Origin: Frondihabitans sp. PhB188
GTDB lineage: Bacteria; Actinomycetota; Actinomycetes; Actinomycetales; Microbacteriaceae
Length of the DNA: 64,000 bases
Direction: 5' to 3'
Assembly (NCBI RefSeq): GCF_003752365.1
Contig: NZ_RJUO01000002.1
Coordinates: 310,001 to 374,000 of the forward strand
This document shows, in pieces, positions 20,148 through 29,517 of this stretch (the first letter of the stretch is position 1; each line of letters opens with the position of its first letter). The translations under genes and the position numbers were made by a program. Under the pieces are notes generated by a model. That model searched no databases, was not told the origin of the DNA, and saw nothing but the letters and a program-made list of their open reading frames with translations.

Positions 20148-21134
20148 ATGAGCCAGCACCACGACAGCCCGGACGCCGAGCAGACGCCCGATACCGCCCA
20201 GATCAAGGCCGACCACCACGGACGCGACCTCGACGAGGCCTTCGCCCTGTACGCGGGCAACTACAACGGCTCCGGCTTCTACGCGGAGCAAACCGAGCTG
20301 CCGTTCGCGTACCGCTACACGATCGACGGCGACGACGACGTGACCCTGCGGTCGTCGAGGTTTCTCGGATCGATCCGCGGCACGGTGCAGCCCGAGGGCG
20401 AGTACATCGTGTCGTGGCTGACCGCCGGCCAGGGCCTGATGGACATCGGCGCGGACGAGTTGCGGATGGCGCGGGGGCGACCGGCGATGTTCCCGACGGG
20501 TCGGCGGTACGCGTTCCACCTCAGCGACTTCCGGCAGAACCTCATCCACTTCGAGTCGGGCTACCTCGAGCGGATCGCGGCCGAGCGAGCCGGCGCGGAG
20601 CCGAGCCGGCTCCACTTCGACCACACGGCGATTCCCGACACGGCAGCGCTCGTGGCGTGGAACGAGGCCGTCCAGGTGGCCGCGCGCGCCATCCTCGGCA
20701 CGCCCTCGACCGAGCTGCAGCAGTCCGAGGCGAAGCGGCTGCTCGCCGGAGCCCTGCTCGACACGTTCGCGCACGAGGGCCCCGAGCGGCGAGGTCTGGC
20801 GGTCGCGCCCGGCAACGCGCGGCTCGTCGCGGCCCTGGAGTTCGTCCACGAGCACGCGGCCGAGCCGATCACGACCACGGCGATCGCCGACGCGGCCGGC
20901 CTCAGCCTGCGCGGGCTGCAGCACGCCTTCCACCAGCAGTTCGAGTCGACGCCGAGCGAGTACCTCCGGGGTGTCCGCCTCGACCGGGTGCGCGGCGAGC
21001 TGCTGGCCGCGGCCCCCTCCGAGACCACCGTGTCGATGATCGCCCTCCGCTGGGGCTTCGCGCACTCGGGCCGATTCTCGTCGGCCTACGTCAAGCGGTT
21101 CGGCGAGTACCCGGCTCAGACGCTGCGGCGCTGA
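20148..21134 (+). CDS. AraC-family regulator (AraC_binding_2 type)
   Basis: The 328-residue regulator has an N-terminal effector domain (FAYRYTIDGDDDVTLRSSRF, YIVSWLTAGQGLMDIG) resembling those of XylS/FeaR-like proteins. A C-terminal pair of helix-turn-helix motifs follows (ITTTAIADAAGLSLRGLQHAF and VSMIALRWGFAHSGRFSSAY). It starts at ATG 20148. The last 19 bases overlap the end of a convergent small membrane protein gene. Target genes are not evident; the stress protein gene is divergent, 175 bases away. Confidence 0.85.
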   Translation: MSQHHDSPDAEQTPDTAQIKADHHGRDLDEAFALYAGNYNGSGFYAEQTELPFAYRYTIDGDDDVTLRSSRFLGSIRGTVQPEGEYIVSWLTAGQGLMDIGADELRMARGRPAMFPTGRRYAFHLSDFRQNLIHFESGYLERIAAERAGAEPSRLHFDHTAIPDTAALVAWNEAVQVAARAILGTPSTELQQSEAKRLLAGALLDTFAHEGPERRGLAVAPGNARLVAALEFVHEHAAEPITTTAIADAAGLSLRGLQHAFHQQFESTPSEYLRGVRLDRVRGELLAAAPSETTVSMIALRWGFAHSGRFSSAYVKRFGEYPAQTLRR

Positions 21135-21274
21135 GTCGCGCGGCGACCTCCATCGCGGTCGGGCACCGGCCCGTAGCCGTCGCGCGCGACGGCGACGACG
21201 ACCAAGGCGACGGCGACGAGGCCAATCCCGGCGAAGACGAGCAGGGCGATGATTGACGGGTCCAATGAGCTCAT
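21116..21274 (-). CDS. Small single-pass membrane protein (52 aa)
   Basis: The protein starts MSSLDPSIIALLVFAGIGLV, continues with a valine-rich membrane helix and ends in a charged tail (ARDGYGPVPDRDGGRRATQR). No family is recognised, but the helix plus basic tail is typical of small actinobacterial membrane proteins. It is divergent from the MocR-type regulator with 60 bases between starts. Its 3' end overlaps the AraC gene by 19 bases. Confidence 0.6.
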   Translation of the reverse strand: MSSLDPSIIALLVFAGIGLVAVALVVVAVARDGYGPVPDRDGGRRATQRRSV

Positions 21275-21334
21275 GTCGAGATCCAATCCTGCTTCGGCGG
21301 CCGCAGAAAGGACCAATCTCGGTAAAGTGGCTCC

Positions 21335-22768
21335 GTGACCACGACGACCGCCCTCGGAACCCACGCGCTCCAGACCCTCCTCGGCGAATGGCGCCACGGC
21401 GGCGTCGCGCACATCGAGCTCGCCGAGAAGCTGAACGTGCTCCTGATCGACGGCCGCGTCCGCTCGTCCACCCGCCTCCCGGCCGAGCGCGAGATCGCCC
21501 GTGCGCTCGGCATCAGCCGCACCACCGTCGTGTCGGCGTACCGGCTCCTGCGCGAACGCGGCGTGCTGTCGAGCGTCCAGGGCTCGGGCAGCGTGCTCGA
21601 GCTCCCCGACGCGACGCGCCCCGCCGACGTCTCAGGCCCCGTCGACCTCGACCTGAGCAAGGCGACCCCCCCGGCGTGGCCCGAGGTGGCCGACTTCGCC
21701 GCCCGGGCCCTCGTTCGCCTGCCCGAGCACGTCGCGCGAGGCGGCATCGATTTTCTCGGGGCGCAGGAACTCCGCCAGGCCATCGCCGACCAGTACACCG
21801 CCAAGGGCGCCCCCACCACCGCCGACAACATCCTCGTGACGCTCGGCGCCCAGCACGCCATCGCGCTCATCGCCCGGACGCTCCTCGGCCGGGCCGACCG
21901 CGTCGTGGTCGAGACGCCGAGCTACCCGCACGCCCTCGACGCCTTCCTGTCAGCCGGCGCGCGGCTCGTCGCCAGCCCGCTCCCCCTCGGCGGCACCGAC
22001 GCGCCCGGCCTCGCCGAGACCCTCCGCGATGCGCGTCCTGCCCTCGCCTACCTGATCCCCGACTTCCACAACCCGACCGGCGCGAGCCTCCGCGACGACG
22101 ACCGCGAGCTCCTGCTCACCACCGCGGCGCGCACCGGAACCCCGCTGCTCGTCGACGAGACCCCCGCCGACCTCGACATCGACCGGCCGTTCACCACCAC
22201 CCCGTTCGCCGCGCTGCCGTCGCACGGCGCCACGGTCATCACCGTCGGCTCGATGAGCAAGCTGATCTGGAGCGGCCTGCGCATCGGCTGGATCCGTGCC
22301 GAACGCCACCTCATCGAGCGCTTCGCCCTCGCCCGGCCCGCCGGCGACATGGGCAACGGGGCTCTCGACCAGCTCGTCGCGGTGGAGGCCATGGCGCACC
22401 TGCCGCGCATCCGCGAGGCCCGGCGCATCGAGCTCGGTGCCGGGCGCGATACCGCGGTGCGCCTGCTCAGCGAGCTCCTGCCGGAGTGGGAGGTGCCGAC
22501 GGTCAACGGCGGTCTGGCCCTGTGGATCGGCCTCGGCGCCCCCCTCAGCTCCGCCCTGTCGCTCGCGGCCCGCTCCCGGGGCGTCACCGTGACTGCGGGC
22601 TCGCGGTTCGGCATCGACGGCGCGTTCGAGCGCAACCTCCGAATCCCGATCACCGGCTCCAACGCAGCGCTCGAAGAGGGCATCTCGCGCCTCGCCGAGG
22701 TGTGGTCGACGCTCAGTCCGGGCTCGCGCTGGCGGAGCGCCGCCCACGAGACGGCGTTCGTCGTCTGA
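21335..22768 (+). CDS. MocR-type regulator (GntR HTH fused to aminotransferase domain)
   Basis: The 477-residue protein has an N-terminal winged helix (about 25-90; LPAEREIARALGISRTTVVSAY). A fold-type I PLP-dependent aminotransferase-like domain follows at about 110-460. The PLP lysine is in VGSMSKLIWSGLRIGW, and PDFHNPTG forms the cofactor pocket. MocR proteins sense PLP or amino acids; YczR- and PdxR-like types are close in layout. The GTG start has no strong ribosome binding site. The only divergent neighbour is a 52-residue membrane protein, a possible target. Confidence 0.88.
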   Translation: MTTTTALGTHALQTLLGEWRHGGVAHIELAEKLNVLLIDGRVRSSTRLPAEREIARALGISRTTVVSAYRLLRERGVLSSVQGSGSVLELPDATRPADVSGPVDLDLSKATPPAWPEVADFAARALVRLPEHVARGGIDFLGAQELRQAIADQYTAKGAPTTADNILVTLGAQHAIALIARTLLGRADRVVVETPSYPHALDAFLSAGARLVASPLPLGGTDAPGLAETLRDARPALAYLIPDFHNPTGASLRDDDRELLLTTAARTGTPLLVDETPADLDIDRPFTTTPFAALPSHGATVITVGSMSKLIWSGLRIGWIRAERHLIERFALARPAGDMGNGALDQLVAVEAMAHLPRIREARRIELGAGRDTAVRLLSELLPEWEVPTVNGGLALWIGLGAPLSSALSLAARSRGVTVTAGSRFGIDGAFERNLRIPITGSNAALEEGISRLAEVWSTLSPGSRWRSAAHETAFVV

Positions 22769-22774
22769 GTCGGG

Positions 22775-25018
22775 CTAGTTCTTGCCCTTGTCCGTCGGCG
22801 GCGTCGGCGCCTTGTCCGCACCCTTGTCGTTCTTCGAGTCACCCGACGGGTCGGACTTCGCCGGCGCCTTCTGCACGTAGCCGATCTCGGACTGCGGCGG
22901 GGCCGTGAAGCCCGTCGCCCCGGGGTAGGCGACGTTGAGGTCGTGGATTATCTGCTTGTCCATCGAGAACTTCAGGCCGTAGCCGTACTGCCCGTTGATG
23001 TACGTGTGATAGAAATTCGCCCCGCCCGAGATGTTGCCGACCCAGGTGGCCTGCGCGATCTTCGACGTCGAGGTGACGAGCCAGTTCTGGACGGCGCCGT
23101 CGGTGGTGCCCGTCTTGGCGATGATCGGGACGCCGTCGCCGGGGTTGGCCGATGCGGCGGTACCGCCCGGAGTGAGGACGGTCTGAAGGGCGTACTGGAC
23201 GCCGTGCGCGACGTCTTCCGACATTCCCTGAGTGCACTTGGTCGGTGTGGCCGCGATCTTCTTGCCGTCGGCGCCGGTGATGCTCATGATGGCGACAGGG
23301 GAGCAGACGACGCCGTTGTTGGCGATGCCGGCGTACGCGGTGGCCATCGCGAGGGGGGCGACGTAGTTCGTGCCCAGGATCATCGACGGCACCGAGATGA
23401 ACGGGTTCGCGTCGGGATCGGCCGGGTGGATCCCCATGCCGAAGGCGGCGTTCTGGATCGAGCAGAGGTCGAGCTTCTTGCCCATCTGCGCGTAGGCGGT
23501 GTTGATGGACTCCTCGGTCGCGAGCATGACCGACATCGAGCCCGGCACCGCCTCGGCGTTCGCCACGGGCCACGGATCGTTGCTGATGCCGTAGCAGCTG
23601 TTCGTGAACTCGCTTCCGGTGAAGTCGTGCTCGGAGGTCGTCACGGTCTCGTTGAGCGTGTGGCCCGCCTCGAGCCAGGCGGCGAGCGTGAAGGCCTTGA
23701 ACGACGAGCCCGTCTGGAAGCCCTGCGAGCCGCCCCGGTCGTGGTCGGTGTTGTAGTTGACGCTGGTCGTGCCGGCCCCACCGGTCGATGTCTCATTGAA
23801 CGTCGTGTTCTGCACCATCGTGATGATGCGACCCGTGCCCGGCTCGACCGACACGTTCGAGGCGCCGACGTTGAGACCGGGGACGCTCGTGGGCATGTAT
23901 GCGCTGACCGCGGTCTGAGCCTGCGCCTGCAAGTCGAGGTTGAGCGTGGTGTGGATAGCCAGGCCGCCCTCGGTCAGGGTCTCGATGCGCTTGTCGGCCG
24001 TCTTGCCGAACGCGGTGTCGTCGAGGAGCGACAGCTCGACGTACTTGCAGAAGTAGCCGGCGTCGTACTTCGCGGCCGTCGCACAGCCGTTCGACTGCTG
24101 CGTGATGTGCGGGGTGACGGGCTGCTTGATCGCCTTCGCGTACTGCGCCTGCGTGACGAACCCCTCGATCTCCATGCGGTGGATCACGTAGTTGCGGCGC
24201 TCGAGCGTCGCGGCGTAGTGGTTCGCCTTGCCGTTGGCCTTGTTCGCCGGCTGGTCGATCCGCAGGTTGGAGGGGTTGTTGATCATGGCGGCGAGCGTCG
24301 CCGCCTGGGCGAGCGTCAGGGCCTTGGCAGGGACGCCGAAGTAGTACTCCGCGGCGGCCTGGATGCCGTAGACGGTGCCGCCGAAGCCGACGATGTTGAG
24401 GTAGCTGCGGAGGATGTCGTCTTTGGAGTACTTCTTCTGCACGCCGATCGCGTAGCGGAGCTCCTTCAGCTTGCGCGCCGCGGACTGGGCGGTGACAGTG
24501 TCGTAGCACTTGGATGCCTTCGCCTTGTCCTCCTTCGTCGAGCCGTCGTACTCCTGCGCGCAGCGCTGCACGAGCACGTTCTTGACGTACTGCTGGGTGA
24601 TCGACGAGCCTCCCTGCACGTCGTGGCCGAGGGTCGTCGCGAGCGCGCCGCGGACGGTGCCCTGCAGGTCGATCGCGCCCTCGGTGCGGAAGCGGGGGTC
24701 TTCGGTCGAGATCGTGGCCCGCGCGACCCACGGCGACATCTCGTCGAGCGCCACGTCGGTGCGGTTCTGCACGTAGAACGAGGCCAGCTTGACGTCTTTG
24801 CCGCCCTTCTTGGCGTAGATCGACGACGCCTGAGCCGGCTGCGTGATCTTCAGGTAGCTCGGGAGCGCGTTGAACGTGTCGGCGGCGGTGACCACGCCCT
24901 CGCCGGCCACCGCGAGGGTCGGCACGAACAGCATGGCGGCGAGCATGCCGGCCACCACGGACAGGCCGATGAAGCCGAAGAGGGCGCCGATGATTCGGGG
25001 GGCGGAACGTTGGGTCAC
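22775..25018 (-). CDS. Class A penicillin-binding protein (transglycosylase/transpeptidase)
   Basis: This 747-residue membrane-anchored enzyme polymerises and cross-links peptidoglycan. One membrane helix is at 9-40. The GT51 domain carries the catalytic glutamate E106 in TEDPRF and the GGSSITQQ motif at 136-143. The transpeptidase domain has the nucleophile serine S438 in SSFK, an SxN-like ESINT and KTGT near residue 616. The C-terminal tail (about 715-747) is a Lys/Asp/Pro-rich cytosol-distal extension. It is convergent with the MocR gene (six bases apart). It probably has a housekeeping role similar to PonA. Confidence 0.93.
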   Translation of the reverse strand: MTQRSAPRIIGALFGFIGLSVVAGMLAAMLFVPTLAVAGEGVVTAADTFNALPSYLKITQPAQASSIYAKKGGKDVKLASFYVQNRTDVALDEMSPWVARATISTEDPRFRTEGAIDLQGTVRGALATTLGHDVQGGSSITQQYVKNVLVQRCAQEYDGSTKEDKAKASKCYDTVTAQSAARKLKELRYAIGVQKKYSKDDILRSYLNIVGFGGTVYGIQAAAEYYFGVPAKALTLAQAATLAAMINNPSNLRIDQPANKANGKANHYAATLERRNYVIHRMEIEGFVTQAQYAKAIKQPVTPHITQQSNGCATAAKYDAGYFCKYVELSLLDDTAFGKTADKRIETLTEGGLAIHTTLNLDLQAQAQTAVSAYMPTSVPGLNVGASNVSVEPGTGRIITMVQNTTFNETSTGGAGTTSVNYNTDHDRGGSQGFQTGSSFKAFTLAAWLEAGHTLNETVTTSEHDFTGSEFTNSCYGISNDPWPVANAEAVPGSMSVMLATEESINTAYAQMGKKLDLCSIQNAAFGMGIHPADPDANPFISVPSMILGTNYVAPLAMATAYAGIANNGVVCSPVAIMSITGADGKKIAATPTKCTQGMSEDVAHGVQYALQTVLTPGGTAASANPGDGVPIIAKTGTTDGAVQNWLVTSTSKIAQATWVGNISGGANFYHTYINGQYGYGLKFSMDKQIIHDLNVAYPGATGFTAPPQSEIGYVQKAPAKSDPSGDSKNDKGADKAPTPPTDKGKN

Positions 25019-25126
25019 GCGTCAACGGTAAACGGGGTACGGCGATTCCGCGAAGAGGGCTGAGCTATTCGTTGTGAAATCGTCCTCAAGGCGGACCCTG
25101 GGCTCTGCTCCCTCTCAGTCGGGCGT

Positions 25127-27040
25127 CTAGAGCCGGAGTGCCTCCTGAGGCTGGATCCGGCTCGCGCGGACTGCGGCGACCGTGCCGCCCAGCGCACCCA
25201 CCACGATCCCGCCGATGATCGCGGCGGGAGCGAGCAGAAGATCGAAGACAGGGATCCACTGCCGAGCCACTGTGATGGTCAGGACCGCCGCCAGGCCGAG
25301 GAACAGGCCGACCACCCCGCCGATCGCGCCGATCAGGCTCGACTCGCAGAGGACGAGGGCGGAGATGTGGACCGGCCGCGCGCCGACTGCGCGCCGGAGC
25401 CCGAATTCCCGCCGCCGTTCCAGCACCGCCAATGCCATCGAGTTTCCGAGGCCGACGATCGCAGCCGCCAGAGACACCCCCGTGAGAGCGAGAAGCGTCG
25501 ACTGGACATCGCCCTCGATCTCGCCTCGGAGAGTCCTCGGGTCGGCAGGAGCGTCGACGGTGAGGGTCTGCGGGGCCGCCGGGTCGATTGTGAGCGGCGC
25601 CTGACGAGCGACCTGCGGCGCGGCCCCCGAGGCCGTGCGGAACAGCGCGATGGTCCGGCTCGGATGCTCGACCGGGAGCGCGGGATCGAAGGCCGTCACG
25701 ACCGAGCCGAGGAGGTCCGGCAGCCGGGGCGACCCCTCGACGATGCCCACGACCGTCGCGTCGGCGTCGCCGATGCTCACCCACGGACCGGCGGCCAGGG
25801 GACCGAGAGCGACTTGACGAGCGAGGCTCCGTCCGAGCAGCACCTCGTCGGGGGCGAGGACCTCCGCATGCTGGGGCGCCCAGCGGATGCGGAGGCGCGC
25901 CGCCTCCTCCACACCGGCCGTCATCGACGCAACCGGCGCTTGGAGAAGGGGTCGGGTGTCCCCCGTGCGGAAGCGGGCGCTCCCGCGGTGCGAAAGGAGC
26001 CCGACCGAGTCGACACCCGCGAGCGAGGCCGCAGTGTCGAGCAGATCCGCAGTCGCCGCCCGGCCCGGACGAGGCACGGAGGCCCCCTGCTCCTCGGTGC
26101 GAGGGGCGTCCCACGAGACCGCCACGTCGCGATTGGCGTGGAGATCGAACCGGTCCGACACCTGCGCGCCCGCGGAGTGCGAGAGACCGATCGTCCCGAC
26201 GGCCATCGCCACCGCGACCGCCACCGCTCCGGCCAGGCCCGCCGTGCGGCCCCTCTTCGAGACGACTCCGGCGAGGCCGTCGCGCACCACGTCTAGCACG
26301 CGAATGCGAGACGGGAGACCAGGAACTTGCAACTCGTCCGTGGGAGCCGGCGCCGCCGTGCGGAGCCGCTCGATCCGCTCGATCCTGCCGTCGCGGAGGT
26401 GCGCCACTCGGTCGGCGATCGAAGCGAGCGACGCGTCGTGCGTCACGATCACCACCGTGTGTCCACGATCGCGGAGCTCCAGCAACGCCTGCACGACCTT
26501 CTCGCCGTTGTCGGAGTCGAGGTTGCCGGTGGGCTCGTCCGCGACGATCACCGGGGGCGTGGCCGAGAGCGCGCGGGCGATCGCCACCCTCTGACGTTGG
26601 CCGCCCGAGAGCAGCGATGCCTTCTGGGAGGCGAACTCCGCCATGCCGACGTGATCCAGGGCCGCCAGCGCGCGGCAACGCCGATCGTCCCTGGACAGGC
26701 AGCGATAAAGGAGTCCGAGCTCGACACTGTCGACGACGGGCCGATCGTCGAGCAGATGGAAGCCCTGGAACACGAACCCGAAGGTGCTGGATCGGGCTTC
26801 CGCCAGGGCCCGAGTCGAACTCGCGGCGACGTCGACGCCGTCGAGGACGTACTGCCCTTCGTCGGGCCGGTCGAGCAGACCGATCACGTTGAGAAGCGTG
26901 GACTTGCCCCCACCGGACGGACCGACGATGACCAGGAGCTCACCCGCCTCGACCTCGAGCGCGACTTCCCGGAGTGCTCGGGTCTCGACGGCTCCGCGGA
27001 AGGTCCGGGCGATTCCGGTCAGCCGAATGAGGGGTGTCAT
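25127..27040 (-). CDS. ABC exporter: ATPase fused to FtsX-like permease
   Basis: The fusion has 637 residues. An N-terminal LolD/MacB-type ATPase covers about 1-220, with Walker A GPSGGGKST (40-48), signature LSGGQRQR and Walker B VIVADEPTGNLD. A permease half follows: one helix near 265-285, a large extracytoplasmic domain, and three C-terminal helices with the FtsX core (LERRREFGLRRAVGARPVHI). It is the MacB order of domains, expected to work as a dimer that exports or extracts a substrate. Its start overlaps the adaptor gene stop by four bases, so the subunits are coupled. The cargo may be the small secreted protein encoded at the head of the operon. Confidence 0.88.
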   Translation of the reverse strand: MTPLIRLTGIARTFRGAVETRALREVALEVEAGELLVIVGPSGGGKSTLLNVIGLLDRPDEGQYVLDGVDVAASSTRALAEARSSTFGFVFQGFHLLDDRPVVDSVELGLLYRCLSRDDRRCRALAALDHVGMAEFASQKASLLSGGQRQRVAIARALSATPPVIVADEPTGNLDSDNGEKVVQALLELRDRGHTVVIVTHDASLASIADRVAHLRDGRIERIERLRTAAPAPTDELQVPGLPSRIRVLDVVRDGLAGVVSKRGRTAGLAGAVAVAVAMAVGTIGLSHSAGAQVSDRFDLHANRDVAVSWDAPRTEEQGASVPRPGRAATADLLDTAASLAGVDSVGLLSHRGSARFRTGDTRPLLQAPVASMTAGVEEAARLRIRWAPQHAEVLAPDEVLLGRSLARQVALGPLAAGPWVSIGDADATVVGIVEGSPRLPDLLGSVVTAFDPALPVEHPSRTIALFRTASGAAPQVARQAPLTIDPAAPQTLTVDAPADPRTLRGEIEGDVQSTLLALTGVSLAAAIVGLGNSMALAVLERRREFGLRRAVGARPVHISALVLCESSLIGAIGGVVGLFLGLAAVLTITVARQWIPVFDLLLAPAAIIGGIVVGALGGTVAAVRASRIQPQEALRL

Positions 27041-28215
27041 CCGACTCGCACCCGGTCGGACTCGTGGAGTTCGTCGGCGTCCAGGGGCTCGACGGCGCTC
27101 AACCCATCCAGCTCACCCAGCTCCTGCACGGCGATCCGGTGAAACTCCCCCGTCCGCTTCCGAACCAGAAGGTGCGACCGGCCCGCGCCGCCCCCACCGG
27201 CTACCGCCACCGACGGCACGAGAAGCGCATCCTTCTCGACCACCTCGACTTCCAGGACCACGACGCCGCTCTGCCCGATCACCTCCCCAAGGCCGGTGGT
27301 CGCCGGTTTCAGTCGCACGCTCCTGTCCTCCGCTTCGGGCTCTCCGGTCACGGAAGTCACCGACACGGCCACCGGCTCTCCTCCCGCGATCGCTACAGAC
27401 CCGGTCGTGGCACTGGTGATCCCCTCGGACGCGAGCCGCGGGATACTGCCTCGGAGAATCGCCGCTCCGCGCCCGAGGACGATCCGGGACTCGTCCGTCA
27501 CCTTCGCTCCCTCGGGCGGCGCCGTGACGACCGTGGCCGGGAGAGCTGAGGCGACGGTCAGCTCGGCAAAGGGTACGAGCACCCGTCGTGCCACACCGAC
27601 GGATTCGGTGTCGACCGATGACGTCTCCGTCTCGCGTGGAGCGGCATCTTCTTCGGGGGCCGAGCCCGTACCCGGCGCCTCGGGCACCGAGTAGCCCGCC
27701 CGGTCGTAGAGGCCTCGGACCGCTCGCGCCGTGACATCCCCGAACACGCCGTCCGCTCCGGAGCCGAGGCCCGCTGCGGCGAGCCCGGCTTGGAGCTGGC
27801 GGACGTCGGGGCCGGTGTCGCCCTCGCCGAGATCCCGGTAGAAGGGGAAAAGGCCCGCGACTACGAAGACTGGGCGGCCGTTGACCTCGGCCACGACGGC
27901 ACCCGCCCCGACTGCCTCCCCCGCGGACGACACGGATTTCGTGATGTAGGTCCGCGCCTCGTCGCGGGGTGCGAGCGCCACATCGAGCTTCTCGGCTCTC
28001 GCGACCTCGGCGGCGAACGACACGGTCCGTACGAGGTCTCCCCGCTCGACCGCTGCAGTCACAGGCCCCGGTGTCGGGGGTGCCGCCGCTGCCTCCCGCT
28101 GTGCGGGCGACTGGAAGGCGCTGGCGAGCCCCCACCCGCCCGCCACCAGACAGAGGGCGACCAGTGGCACGACGACGGCCGTGACTCTCCGTCGGGGGAA
28201 GCGGATCGGCCTCAT
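27037..28215 (-). CDS. Exporter adaptor with peptidoglycan-binding domain
   Basis: The 392-residue protein has an N-terminal basic stretch and membrane helix (about 8-33). A HlyD/MacA-like first segment follows (AVERGDLVRTVSFAAEV), then a peptidoglycan-binding type 1 domain near 125-172 (GPDVRQLQAGLAAAGLGSG, DGVFGDVTARAVRGLY) and a beta-rich C-terminal part with a Gly-rich loop. Gram-positive MacB-type exporters often use such adaptors between membrane and wall. It overlaps both neighbours by four bases (28212-28215 and 27037-27040), which indicates tight translational coupling in one operon. Confidence 0.85.
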   Translation of the reverse strand: MRPIRFPRRRVTAVVVPLVALCLVAGGWGLASAFQSPAQREAAAAPPTPGPVTAAVERGDLVRTVSFAAEVARAEKLDVALAPRDEARTYITKSVSSAGEAVGAGAVVAEVNGRPVFVVAGLFPFYRDLGEGDTGPDVRQLQAGLAAAGLGSGADGVFGDVTARAVRGLYDRAGYSVPEAPGTGSAPEEDAAPRETETSSVDTESVGVARRVLVPFAELTVASALPATVVTAPPEGAKVTDESRIVLGRGAAILRGSIPRLASEGITSATTGSVAIAGGEPVAVSVTSVTGEPEAEDRSVRLKPATTGLGEVIGQSGVVVLEVEVVEKDALLVPSVAVAGGGGAGRSHLLVRKRTGEFHRIAVQELGELDGLSAVEPLDADELHESDRVRVG

Positions 28216-29108
28216 CGTGTCGCGGAGTGCTCGGCCAGGATCTTCTTGGCCCGGTCGACCCGTTTGTCGGCCTCGACCTTGTAGCGTTCGAGCTCGTCGG
28301 CGTTGGCGGAGAGCGCCGCCGCCTGGGCGTCCCACTCGGCGTCATAGGCGGCGGCGGCGTACCCCGAACTCACCTGGCACTTCGCATCCGCGACGGCGAC
28401 CCGGCGCTCCTCCGGTGGCACGTTCGTCTCCTCGCCGGGAGCAATGACCACGTCGACGCCACTTGGACGGAGAGCATCGATCGAAGGCGACGGCATCTCG
28501 TTCGGATTATCCGGCAGGTCGGGAACGCCGACGGCCTTCATGCACAGCTTCCACTCGTCTGCCGCGTGGCGCACCGGAACGCTCGCATACGCATCGTCGT
28601 AGGCAACGCCGGCCAGACTATGGGCGAGTTGATAGGGATCAGAGACCGAGCTTCCCTCGATGGCCGCCCTGCTCTTATCGAGGCAGGAATCGAAGAGCCC
28701 ATCGGCAGCTGCTCCGACGCTCCTATCTATCTTCTCGTCAAGACTGCGCATTCGTGTGATCTCGGCGATCGTCAAGTCGTACTCGAACGAGTTGCCGTAT
28801 CCGTATTTCGATGCAAGCGGCTCATTGAAGAGCTTTCGGTGGGCTGCATTCCACGATTCGCCCGGCCTTGTCGACTCATCGATGCGGCTGAATGAGAGGG
28901 AACGACCGTCCTGACGAAAGCAGTCCTCGATCAAGGTGTTCTCGGCCTGTTCCGCGAGATTGACCAATGGCGAGCTATAGGCGTCCAAGGGCAGCCGCCA
29001 GGACGAATGGTGCTTTTCGGGCAACACCACTCCTGCCTGCGTGGAGCTGCACGCAGCTACAGAGGCGATGGCGACGACGCCAAGGCCGGATAGGAAAATG
29101 CGGCCCAT
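28212..29108 (-). CDS. Lipoprotein of unknown function in exporter operon
   Basis: This 298-residue protein has a lipoprotein signal peptide with lipobox VAAC (Cys20). The mature part is mostly helical and charged, with paired cysteines (EDCFRQDG, DSCLDKSR, WKLCMKAVG, DAKCQVSS) that could form disulfides. The C-terminus is a charged coiled-coil-like helix (ADELERYKVEADKRVDRAKK). No family is recognised. Its codon use appears less GC-biased than that of neighbouring genes. It lies between the I36-like gene (one base) and the adaptor (four-base overlap), so it is likely part of the export system or an immunity/receptor component. Confidence 0.75.
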   Translation of the reverse strand: MGRIFLSGLGVVAIASVAACSSTQAGVVLPEKHHSSWRLPLDAYSSPLVNLAEQAENTLIEDCFRQDGRSLSFSRIDESTRPGESWNAAHRKLFNEPLASKYGYGNSFEYDLTIAEITRMRSLDEKIDRSVGAAADGLFDSCLDKSRAAIEGSSVSDPYQLAHSLAGVAYDDAYASVPVRHAADEWKLCMKAVGVPDLPDNPNEMPSPSIDALRPSGVDVVIAPGEETNVPPEERRVAVADAKCQVSSGYAAAAYDAEWDAQAAALSANADELERYKVEADKRVDRAKKILAEHSATR

Positions 29109-29109
29109 C

Positions 29110-29517
29110 TCAGTAGCAGTAGGTCTCGAAGCAGGCGGAAGACACCTTGTCGTTCAAGCTGACGCTTCCCAGATTCGGAATTCCCGTCTGACGCGCGAGG
29201 GTCACCTTCGTCCCTTTGTAGCGAGAATCCTTGAACCACATCGCCCGCTTCACGTTTCCGTTGTTGTAGACCGACGAAGCAGCGTCGTTCGTCTTCGGGT
29301 GATACGAGGTCGCCCAGTACCCGATGGGCTCGTAGTCCTTGACATTGCGGCTGAAGTGGATGTAACCCCAGCCGTAGTTGGCGTCCTCGTAGGTGCAGCC
29401 GACGCCTTTCTCACACGCGCGAGGCGCAGCAGATGCGGGTGCCGCGGCGGCGATGCCGACACCGGCAATGACCCCCGTGGAGGCCAGGACGGCTGTGATT
29501 GATCGAATAACGCGCAT
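29110..29517 (-). CDS. Small secreted protein, peptidase-inhibitor I36-like
   Basis: The 135-residue protein starts at an ATG after AAGGAG. A signal peptide (about 1-31, ending ASAA) leaves a mature part of roughly 104 residues with four cysteines (RACEKGVGC and SACFETYC). The middle (WGYIHFSRNVKDY, AASSVYNNG) resembles the beta/gamma-crystallin-like I36 metalloprotease-inhibitor family of actinomycetes. It is first in an operon with a lipoprotein, a peptidoglycan-binding adaptor and a MacB-like exporter. A protease inhibitor, a wall-directed effector or an antimicrobial are all possible. Confidence 0.7.
   Translation of the reverse strand: MRVIRSITAVLASTGVIAGVGIAAAAPASAAPRACEKGVGCTYEDANYGWGYIHFSRNVKDYEPIGYWATSYHPKTNDAASSVYNNGNVKRAMWFKDSRYKGTKVTLARQTGIPNLGSVSLNDKVSSACFETYCY

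Noticed and set aside
22943-25063. Long plus-strand frame opposite the penicillin-binding protein
   Set aside because: It is entirely antisense to a gene with all expected catalytic motifs and has a low-complexity Arg/Val/Asp composition.
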